This document shows positions 1-5,474 of a stretch of DNA of 7,440 nt, piece after piece. A program made the translations under genes and the position numbers. Origin of the DNA: Arenicellales bacterium (lineage in GTDB: Bacteria; Pseudomonadota; Gammaproteobacteria; BMS3Bbin11); assembly GCA_029287965.1 (NCBI GenBank), contig JARFQC010000151.1, positions 1-7,440 of the forward strand, given 5' to 3'. The notes under the pieces were generated by a model that worked only from the letters and a program-made list of their open reading frames with translations, made no database searches and was not told the DNA's origin. The first letter of the stretch is position 1, and each line of letters starts with the position of its first letter.

Positions 1-1
1 T

Positions 2-2287
2 TCGACCGGCGACAAGGACATGGCACAGCTGGTCAATGATCACGTCTCGCTGGTCAACACCATGACCTCGACGTACACGGATACGGCCGGGGTCAACAGC
101 AAATACGGTGTACCGCCCGAGAAGTTTATCGACTTCCTGGCCCTGACCGGCGACACGGCCGACAATATTCCGGGCGTACCCAAAGTCGGCCCAAAAACGG
201 CGACTAAGCTGATCAACGAGTATGGCAGTCTCGACGCCCTGATGGCGCAGGCAGACAGCGTTAAGGGCAAGCTGGGCGAAAACCTGCGTGGCGCGCTCGA
301 GCAGTTGCCGCTTTCGAGGGAGCTGGTGACCATCCGGCTCGATGTCGATCTGCCTGCCGGTCTTGCCGATCTCACCATCGGTGACGCGGACGAAGAGAAG
401 CTCAGGGCCCTGTATGCCGAACTGCAGTTCAAGACCTGGCTCAACGAGCTGGGCGGGGCGCGTGATATGACGGCTGACGCAGTCGAGTATGATGTCGTAG
501 TCGACGAATCATCCCTGGACAGCTGGCTTGAGCGACTCGCCGATAGTGGCGAATTTGCCTTCGACACCGAGACGACGGACCTCGACCCGATGCGGGCACG
601 TATCGTCGGCCTGTCCTTTGCATTGAAGGCCGGGGAAGCCGCTTATGTTCCCTTGCAGCATGACTATCCCGGCGCCCCTGAGCAACTGGATCGTGAGCAG
701 GTACTGGAACGTATGCGCCCCCTGCTGGAAGACCCGGCCACAGGCAAGATAGGCCAGAACCTGAAGTACGATATGCAGGTGCTGGCCAATCACGGTATAG
801 CCATGCAGGGAATAGTGCACGACACCATGCTGCAATCCTACGTACTGGATTCGACCGCGTCCCGCCACGACATGGATACCCTGGCGCTGAAGCACCTGGG
901 CCACAAGACCATCCACTACGAAGATATTGCAGGCAAGGGAAAAAACCAGCTGCATTTCAATGAGATAGATATTGAGACGGCTGCGCCCTATTCCGCGGAA
1001 GATGCAGACATCACGCTGCAGCTGCACGAGAAACTCTGGCCCGCGCTGGCTGCTATCGAGTCGCTGAGCAGAATCTACCGTGAAATTGAAATGCCGTTGA
1101 TTCCAGTGCTGGCCAGCATGGAGCGCAACGGGGTGCTGATCGAGGCCGACATGCTTGCCCGGCAAAGTGCCGAGCTGGCCCAGGGCATGCTGGATACCGA
1201 GCAGCAGGCCTACAAGGAGGCGGGCCAGGCCTTCAACCTGGCGTCACCGCGCCAGATACAGGAGATCCTGTTCGAGAAGCTCGAGCTGCCGGTATTGAAA
1301 AAGACCCCCAAGGGCCAGCCCTCGACAGCGGAAGGTGTGCTGCAGGAGCTTGCGGTCAACTACCCCCTGCCGGAGCTGATTCTGAAATACCGTTCATTGA
1401 GCAAACTGCGTTCGACGTACACGGAGAAACTGCCGTTGATGATCAACCCTGACACGGGGCGCGTGCATACGTCCTATCGCCAGGCCGTCGCCGCCACCGG
1501 TCGCCTGTCATCGACCGACCCGAATCTGCAGAACATCCCGATCCGCAGCCCCGAAGGGCGGCGCATACGCCAGGCTTTCGTGCCTGCATCCGGCAGCACC
1601 ATGGTGTCGGCCGATTATTCGCAGATTGAGCTGCGCATCATGGCGCACTTGTCCGGCGACCCGGGGCTGTTGAAAGCCTTTGCCGAGGGTGCAGATATTC
1701 ATCGGGCCACGGCCAGTGAGGTGTTTGCCACGGCGCTGGATGACGTAAGCACCGACCAGCGGCGTGCGGCCAAGGCGATCAACTTCGGCCTGATCTACGG
1801 CATGTCCGCGTTTGGCCTTGCCCAGCAGCTGAAAATAGACCGCAGCGACGCTCAGCAGTACGTTGACCTGTATTTTGACCGCTACCCCGGGGTCAAGCAG
1901 TTCATGGACGATACCCGCGCGCTGGCCCATGAACAGGGATATGTCGAGACCGTGTTCGGCCGCCGCCTGTATCTGCCGGAAATCAATTCGGGTAATGCGA
2001 TGCGTCGCCAGTACGCGGAGCGGACCGCCATCAATGCGCCCATGCAGGGTACTGCTGCCGACCTGATAAAACTGGCAATGATCAGGGTGCACGAATGGAT
2101 TGGCGAACAGGCGCCCGATATCCGCATGATTATGCAGGTGCATGACGAGTTGATCTTCGAAGTGCCCGATGCCATGGCCGAAGGGTTCAGAGAGGATATC
2201 AGCCGCCTGATGAACGGCGTCGCCGAGCTCAAAGTGCCGCTGGTCGTGGATGTGGGCATGGGGGCGAACTGGGACGAGGCGCACTAG
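2..2287 (+). CDS. polA: DNA polymerase I (PolA), 5'-truncated by window edge
   Basis: This is a family A DNA polymerase that fills gaps, removes RNA primers and works in excision repair in the cytoplasm. The reading frame is open from base 2; the first codons encode STGDKD, matching the E. coli region with metal-binding Asp138 and Asp140 of the 5' nuclease, so roughly 130-135 N-terminal residues lie outside the window. Counting from the Met at base 20, the rest of the 5' nuclease follows with the helix-hairpin-helix DNIPGVPKVGPKTA (48-61). The 3'-5' proofreading domain keeps its acidic residues: D182 and E184 (FDTET), D251 (GQNLKYD), Y324 and D328 (YSAEDAD), so proofreading looks intact. The polymerase domain has motif A D532 (ADYSQIELR), motif B K585, F589 and Y593 (KAINFGLIYG) and motif C H708-D709-E710 (QVHDELIFE). 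The C-terminus NWDEAH resembles the family end, so the 3' end is complete. No U-tailed terminator follows directly. The Met at base 20 is internal, not the start. Confidence 0.98.
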   Translation, partial: STGDKDMAQLVNDHVSLVNTMTSTYTDTAGVNSKYGVPPEKFIDFLALTGDTADNIPGVPKVGPKTATKLINEYGSLDALMAQADSVKGKLGENLRGALEQLPLSRELVTIRLDVDLPAGLADLTIGDADEEKLRALYAELQFKTWLNELGGARDMTADAVEYDVVVDESSLDSWLERLADSGEFAFDTETTDLDPMRARIVGLSFALKAGEAAYVPLQHDYPGAPEQLDREQVLERMRPLLEDPATGKIGQNLKYDMQVLANHGIAMQGIVHDTMLQSYVLDSTASRHDMDTLALKHLGHKTIHYEDIAGKGKNQLHFNEIDIETAAPYSAEDADITLQLHEKLWPALAAIESLSRIYREIEMPLIPVLASMERNGVLIEADMLARQSAELAQGMLDTEQQAYKEAGQAFNLASPRQIQEILFEKLELPVLKKTPKGQPSTAEGVLQELAVNYPLPELILKYRSLSKLRSTYTEKLPLMINPDTGRVHTSYRQAVAATGRLSSTDPNLQNIPIRSPEGRRIRQAFVPASGSTMVSADYSQIELRIMAHLSGDPGLLKAFAEGADIHRATASEVFATALDDVSTDQRRAAKAINFGLIYGMSAFGLAQQLKIDRSDAQQYVDLYFDRYPGVKQFMDDTRALAHEQGYVETVFGRRLYLPEINSGNAMRRQYAERTAINAPMQGTAADLIKLAMIRVHEWIGEQAPDIRMIMQVHDELIFEVPDAMAEGFREDISRLMNGVAELKVPLVVDVGMGANWDEAH

Positions 2288-2381
2288 CCGGCCCAGCACG
2301 GTCGTTTCGGACCGCAGGGTTGCGCTGCAGATAACCACAAAATCGTCATGGTCGCTGTTGCGGTTTTCATGCCGGAAAGCT

Positions 2382-2409
2382 GAACTTTCAAAATCCGCCA
2401 ATGTCCTAA
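2382..2409 (+). promoter_or_regulatory. Candidate sigma-E/AlgU (ECF) promoter of a small RNA
   Basis: GAACTT (2382-2387) is followed after exactly 16 bases by TCCTAA (2404-2409). Known RpoE/AlgU promoters have a GAACTT -35 and a TCnnA-type -10 about 16-17 bases apart, so the -35 is a full match and the -10 fits the loose consensus. Transcription would begin near 2414-2416, directly in front of the first hairpin of the candidate small RNA. It lies about 95 bases behind the polA stop, with no protein gene start nearby that it could serve. The promoter assignment is inferred from motif and spacing only. Confidence 0.55.
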
Positions 2410-2456
2410 TTACTACATCGCTAGATGTGATCCGCTTTCCCTCCCTGAGCGGACCA

Positions 2457-2483
2457 GGTTCTGGGAATACAGAACCCTTTTTT
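2457..2483 (+). terminator. Hairpin with T6 tract: internal or early terminator
   Basis: A perfect 7-base stem GGTTCTG (2457-2463) / CAGAACC (2470-2476) with a 6-base loop is followed by C and six Ts (2478-2483). It has the form of an intrinsic terminator and could end a ~70-base RNA, or be a U-rich Hfq site inside a longer one. It might also end polA transcripts that read through. Confidence 0.5.
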
Positions 2484-2497
2484 GGCCTCAGCCTACA

Positions 2498-2518
2498 CCC
2501 CTGGGTTGGGGCATTTTT
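2498..2518 (+). terminator. Weak intrinsic terminator, candidate 3' end of the small RNA
   Basis: A CCCC (2498-2501) / GGGG (2508-2511) stem with loop TGGGTT is followed by CA and five Ts (2514-2518). The stem is short but all GC. An alternative, mutually exclusive stem GGGCAT (2509-2514) / ATGCCC (2519-2524) with loop TTTT overlaps it, so the real fold is uncertain. Confidence 0.4.
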
Positions 2519-2634
2519 ATGCCCGCTGGCGGTAATTCATCTGCCGGCGCATAAATTCCCTTACTTTTGCCGCGCAAGGCATTGGCACTGAACTGCTTTC
2601 GTGGCAGGATTGGCTGTTCTTGTTCGCATTTCAA

Positions 2635-2652
2635 GCGGCACGTGCATGCCGC
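2635..2652. repeat. Inverted repeat GCGGCA-N6-TGCCGC upstream of sqr
   Basis: Perfect 6-base arms GCGGCA (2635-2640) and TGCCGC (2647-2652) flank CGTGCA. It is 232 bases before the sqr start codon. It may be an operator half of the sqr control region or a chance GC-rich dyad; no T tract follows, so it is not a terminator. Confidence 0.3.
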
Positions 2653-2700
2653 GCTGGCACAATAATGACGGCCACCTCCATCGTTCGGTGTCTTGTATGC

Positions 2701-2718
2701 GGCTGTTACATGACAGCC
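2701..2718. repeat. Inverted repeat GGCTGT-N6-ACAGCC upstream of sqr
   Basis: Perfect 6-base arms GGCTGT (2701-2706) and ACAGCC (2713-2718) flank TACATG. The spacing fits binding of a dimeric regulator on one face of the helix. It lies 166 bases before the sqr start codon and 66 bases after the first dyad. Function is inferred only. Confidence 0.3.
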
Positions 2719-2884
2719 TGACGCGCATGACAACCGAACCATGGACAGCAGACATGAATCTGCGCCGCGCATACGGGAATTCAATGCGAGGAGAGTCAAC
2801 AGCAGTCACCGGCGGGTGGTGCGGCAGTTGACAGAGTGAAGGGCGGGCTCCGGGTCTGCAAGTATAAAAACGAGGAGAAGCACC

Positions 2885-4159
2885 ATGGCACATATCGTTA
2901 TTCTGGGGGCGGGTACCGGCGGAATGCCTGCGGCATACGAAATGCGCGCCGAATTGAAAAAGGAACACAGGATTACCCTGATCAATTCGAACGAGTATTT
3001 TCAGTTTACCCCGTCCAACCCATGGGCGGCTGTCGGCTGGCGCAAGCGTGCCGACATCACGATGCCAATCCGGCCCTACGTCGAACGCAAGAATATCGGT
3101 TTTATTGCCGGTACAGTCACAGAAATAGATGCCGAGAACAACGTCCTCAGGATGGAGAGCGGTGACAGCGTCGACTACGACTACCTGGTTGTCGCCACCG
3201 GGCCGCGCCTGGCGTTCGAGGAAGTGGAGGGCAGCGGGCCGCACGGCGGCCACACGCATTCCGTCTGCACTATCGACCACGCGGAAATGTTTTACGACCG
3301 CTACCAGGAATTCGTCAAAGACCCCGGCCGGGTTGTCATCGGCGCCATGCCGTTTGCGAGCTGTTTCGGGCCTGCGTACGAATTTGCCGCAATTCTTGAT
3401 ACGGACCTGCGCAAGCGCAAGATACGCGACAAGGTGCCAATGACCTTCATCACTGCCGAGCCGTATATCGGTCATCTCGGCCTGGGTGGGGTAGGTGATT
3501 CCAAGGGCATGCTGGAACATGAACTGCGCCAGCGTCATATCGAATGGATCACCAACGCCAGGACCACGAAGGTCGAAGACGGCAAGATTTACGTTGATGA
3601 AATGGACGAAAACGGCGAACTGAAAAAACAGCACGAAGTCGAGTTCAAGCACTCCATGATGCTGCCGGCGTTCAAGGGAGTCGATGCCGTCGCGAATGTG
3701 GAAGGGCTCTGCAATCCACGTGGATTCGTCATTGTTGACGAATACCAGCGCAGTCCCAAGCACAAGAACATCTATTCACTGGGCGTATGCATTGCCATTC
3801 CCCCCGTCGAGGCTACCCCGGTGCCAACCGGCGCACCTAAAACGGGCTACATGATCGAATCCATGGGTACCGCGATTGTCCACAACATTGCCGCGGAACT
3901 GCAGGGCGGTGACCCCGAGAAGGCAGGCACCTGGAACGCGATCTGCCTGGCGGACCTGGGAGACACCGGTGCCGCATTCGTGGCCTTGCCGCAGATCCCG
4001 CCGCGCAATGTGAACTGGTTCAAGAAGGGCAAATGGGTGCACCTGGCCAAGATCGGGTTTGAGAAGTACTTCATCCGCAAGATGAAAAAGGGTACCTCGG
4101 AGCCGCTCTACGAAAAGTACATCCTCAAGTCGCTGGGCATTGAGCGGCTGAAGGACTAG
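2885..4159 (+). CDS. sqr: Sulfide:quinone oxidoreductase
   Basis: This FAD enzyme oxidises sulfide to sulfane sulfur or polysulfide at the cytoplasmic membrane and passes the electrons to the quinone pool. The protein has 424 residues. The N-terminal dinucleotide-binding motif is GAGTGG (8-13), followed by NEYFQFTPSNPW (36-47) and a second nucleotide-fold segment LVVATGP (101-107). The three cysteines of the SQR catalytic centre are present: C128 (SVCTIDH), C160 (ASCFGPAYE) and C354 (AICLADLGD); the first two have the same numbers as in the Acidithiobacillus ferrooxidans enzyme as I remember it. Other shared blocks are EPYIGHLGL (192-200), VEATPVPTGAPKTGYMIESM (308-327) and the basic C-terminal segment around FEKYFIRKMKKG (392-403), a region which in SQRs mediates monotopic membrane binding. 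There is no signal peptide or transmembrane helix. GAGGAG (2872-2877) lies 7 bases before ATG. No other sulfur gene is beside it on the same strand. A generic NADH dehydrogenase is less likely given the three cysteines. Confidence 0.95.
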   Translation: MAHIVILGAGTGGMPAAYEMRAELKKEHRITLINSNEYFQFTPSNPWAAVGWRKRADITMPIRPYVERKNIGFIAGTVTEIDAENNVLRMESGDSVDYDYLVVATGPRLAFEEVEGSGPHGGHTHSVCTIDHAEMFYDRYQEFVKDPGRVVIGAMPFASCFGPAYEFAAILDTDLRKRKIRDKVPMTFITAEPYIGHLGLGGVGDSKGMLEHELRQRHIEWITNARTTKVEDGKIYVDEMDENGELKKQHEVEFKHSMMLPAFKGVDAVANVEGLCNPRGFVIVDEYQRSPKHKNIYSLGVCIAIPPVEATPVPTGAPKTGYMIESMGTAIVHNIAAELQGGDPEKAGTWNAICLADLGDTGAAFVALPQIPPRNVNWFKKGKWVHLAKIGFEKYFIRKMKKGTSEPLYEKYILKSLGIERLKD

Positions 4160-4191
4160 CAGACAGTCCTGCTGCGTTTCATGCAGGCAAC

Positions 4192-4221
4192 AAAAAAGGC
4201 GCACTTCAGTGCGCCTTTTTT
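4192..4221. terminator. Bidirectional intrinsic terminator between sqr and trx
   Basis: Six As (4192-4197), GGCGCAC (4198-4204), loop TTCA, GTGCGCC (4209-4215) and six Ts (4216-4221) form a strong symmetrical terminator. It ends sqr on the plus strand, 32 bases behind the stop, and the thrH-trx unit on the minus strand, 23 bases behind the trx stop. Confidence 0.93.
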
Positions 4222-4244
4222 GTTTGTCCGTGTTGCCCGGTGAA

Positions 4245-4622
4245 TCAGGCGTTCTGCTGTTTCTTCTGCTGCTCGGCAATTTCAGCATGGACCTTTTCCA
4301 TATCGAGTTCCTTGACCTTGTCGACCAGCTCGGAAAGCTGGTTGGGCGTGAGCATGCCGGGCTGGGAATACAGGATCACCTTCTCGCGGAAGATCATCAG
4401 GGTCGGGATGGAACGAATCTGGAATGAGCCGGCAAGTTCCTGCTCTTCCTCAGTGTTGACCTTGGCGAAGACGACGTCTTCGTGGTTCTCAGACTCTTCC
4501 TCGTAAATCGGGGCGAAATTCTGGCAGGGACCACACCAGGTGGCCCAGAAATCGACAATGACGATATCGTTGTTATTGACGGTATCGCTGAATGTTTCGT
4601 TGGTCAGGTTGACGGTAGCCAC
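4245..4622 (-). CDS. trxA: Thioredoxin with C-terminal charged tail
   Basis: A small cytoplasmic thiol-disulfide reductase, normally recycled by thioredoxin reductase. The 125-residue protein shows the thioredoxin fold: buried Asp D24 (VDFWATW), active site WCGPC with C30 and C33, K54 in the FAKVN strand and the cis-proline P73 in IRSIPTLMIF. Canonical thioredoxins have about 105-110 residues; here a hydrophilic Lys/Glu/Gln-rich tail follows residue 107 (EKVHAEIAEQQKKQQNA). The start codon is GTG: the upstream frame has a TAA only a few codons before it and no ATG, and GAGGA sits 7-8 bases in front. It follows thrH on the same strand with a 75-base gap and no terminator in between, so the two may be co-transcribed. 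It is convergent with sqr, with a shared terminator. Whether it is the housekeeping TrxA or a paralogue serving sulfur metabolism cannot be decided here; the symbol is by family. Confidence 0.92.
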   Translation of the reverse strand: MATVNLTNETFSDTVNNNDIVIVDFWATWCGPCQNFAPIYEEESENHEDVVFAKVNTEEEQELAGSFQIRSIPTLMIFREKVILYSQPGMLTPNQLSELVDKVKELDMEKVHAEIAEQQKKQQNA

Positions 4623-4697
4623 GGTGGTTTCCTCAAATTAAGTTGCGTGTATCGTATCGAATTCAGGCCGCAAGCGCAGGTGATTTAGTCACACAGG

Positions 4698-5303
4698 CTA
4701 TATTGACTTGTCGGCGTGGATGAATGCTTCCCGCAGTTCAGCGTAATTCGTGGTAACGGGAAACTGGGGGAACTCATCGATTACATTCTGCGGCGGACAA
4801 AACAGAATGCCAGCATCGGCTTCCCCGAGCATGCTCGTGTCGTTGTAGGAATCCCCGGCAGCGATCACCTTGAAATTTAGCGCATGGAAGGATTTCACGG
4901 CTTCGCGTTTCTGGTCGTTCTGGCGCAGGCGGTAATCCACGATGTGATCGTCTCTTATTGCCAGCTTGTGACAGAACAGCGTCGGGTAGCCAAGATGGGC
5001 CATCAGCGGCATGCCGAATTCATAGAACGTGTCCGACAGTATCACCACCTGGTATCTCTGGCGCAGCCAGTCAAGAAATTCGCCGGCACCCTCCAGCGGT
5101 CCCATGTCATTGATGACGTCCTGGATGTCAGATAACTTGAGATCGTGTTTGTCCAGTACACTAAGCCGGTGGCGCATTAATTCGTCGTAATCGGGTATAT
5201 CGCGAGTGGTCAGGCGCAGGTCGTCAATGCCGGTACGTTCGGCAACATTAATCCAGATTTCGGGTACCAGGACGCCTTCAAGGTCCAGACAGGCAAGTTT
5301 CAT
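4698..5303 (-). CDS. thrH: ThrH: phosphoserine phosphatase / phosphoserine:homoserine phosphotransferase
   Basis: A HAD-superfamily enzyme. Pseudomonas aeruginosa ThrH removes phosphate from phosphoserine and can transfer it to homoserine, linking serine and threonine synthesis. The 201-residue protein is full length and close to that sequence as I recall it: motif I CLDLEGVLVPE with nucleophile D7 and acid E9, the block TTRDIPDYDELM (32-43), motif II VILSDTFYEF with S90, motif III K132 in NDQKREA, and motif IV AAGDSYNDTSML with D151 and D155. The block IPDYDELM and the DLEG form of motif I separate it from ordinary SerB. The ATG at 5303 is preceded by GAGGA about 7 bases away. It is the first gene of a probable thrH-trx unit and is divergent from the acyl-CoA ligase; the stop is TAG. 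A plain SerB-like phosphatase role is the alternative. Confidence 0.93.
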   Translation of the reverse strand: MKLACLDLEGVLVPEIWINVAERTGIDDLRLTTRDIPDYDELMRHRLSVLDKHDLKLSDIQDVINDMGPLEGAGEFLDWLRQRYQVVILSDTFYEFGMPLMAHLGYPTLFCHKLAIRDDHIVDYRLRQNDQKREAVKSFHALNFKVIAAGDSYNDTSMLGEADAGILFCPPQNVIDEFPQFPVTTNYAELREAFIHADKSI

Positions 5304-5384
5304 TAGAAATCCTCACGATGACTTATCTGTTCGCCCGGACAGGCGTACGGGTCAGCGTGGTATTCGGTTGACAGTAAATGGCAT

Positions 5385-5393
5385 ATTGTAGCA
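5385..5393 (-). promoter_or_regulatory. Candidate extended -10 promoter of thrH
   Basis: On the minus strand the sequence TGC-TACAAT gives an extended -10 element (TGn plus 5 of 6 bases of TATAAT; the hexamer is plus-strand 5385-5390). No good -35 lies upstream, which an extended -10 can tolerate. Transcription would start near 5378, giving a leader of about 75 bases before the thrH ATG. Confidence 0.4.
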
Positions 5394-5397
5394 CCGA

Positions 5398-5427
5398 GTG
5401 ATACGTCGATGCGCAGCGCGTTATACT
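5398..5427 (+). promoter_or_regulatory. Candidate sigma-70 promoter of the acyl-CoA ligase
   Basis: GTGATA (5398-5403, 4 of 6 consensus bases) and TATACT (5422-5427, 5 of 6) are separated by 18 bases. The start would be near 5434, leaving a leader of about 40 bases before the ATG at 5475. The promoter lies back to back with the candidate thrH promoter. Confidence 0.45.
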
Positions 5428-5474
5428 CGGCATGACGACCAGGACAGACAGACTCCCTTCAGCAGCGGTTCACT

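Larger units (their letters stand above)
2414..2520 (+). ncRNA. Candidate small regulatory RNA behind polA (Spot 42/ErsA position)
   Basis: About 100-107 bases, non-coding, downstream of polA and of a sigma-E-like promoter. Three perfect stem-loops follow one another: ACATC/GATGT with a GCTA loop (2415-2428); TCCGCT/AGCGGA with the 11-base loop TTCCCTCCCTG (2431-2453); and GGTTCTG/CAGAACC with a GGAATA loop (2457-2476), followed by six Ts (2478-2483). A last short CCCC/GGGG stem (2498-2511) precedes ATTTTT. The C-rich loop could pair with ribosome binding sites of mRNAs, and the T tracts are typical of Hfq-bound RNAs and terminators. E. coli Spot 42 and Pseudomonas ErsA are encoded next to polA, and ErsA is AlgU-dependent; position and promoter type agree here. 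The start is inferred from the promoter and the 3' end may be near 2483 or 2518. I could not test sequence homology. Confidence 0.6.
2525..2884. other. Non-coding region upstream of sqr
   Basis: About 360 bases without a believable protein gene: the short open frames have atypical composition, lack a ribosome binding site and resemble no family I know. It contains two dyads of 6-base arms around a 6-base centre (2635-2652 and 2701-2718), listed separately. A perfect TTGACA occurs at 2828-2833, but no -10 sits 16-18 bases downstream, so I cannot place the sqr promoter. The stretch most likely carries the regulatory region and leader of sqr. Confidence 0.5.

Noticed and set aside
2299..2314. 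Hairpin CGGTC/GACCG right behind polA as a terminator
   Set aside because: The stem is only 5 bases and no T tract follows.
1508..2401. 297-codon open frame on the minus strand opposite polA
   Set aside because: It is His/Arg-rich with no family resemblance, lies over the conserved polymerase domain, and has no ribosome binding site.
2584..2596. Sigma-54-like TTGGCACTGAACTGC upstream of sqr
   Set aside because: Only 9 bases separate the GG and GC elements, whereas sigma-54 promoters need 10; this spacing is strictly conserved.
2601..2831. 76-codon plus-strand frame between polA and sqr
   Set aside because: No ribosome binding site, unusual composition and no recognisable motif; it runs through both dyads, which fits regulatory DNA better.
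2863..2868. TATAAA as a -10 element for sqr
   Set aside because: It is 16 bases before the ATG, so transcription would begin inside the Shine-Dalgarno, and no -35 sits 16-18 bases upstream (TTGACA at 2828 is 29 bases away).
2561..3763. 400-codon open frame on the minus strand opposite sqr
   Set aside because: It is antisense to a gene with all SQR motifs, resembles no family, and open antisense frames are common in GC-rich coding DNA.
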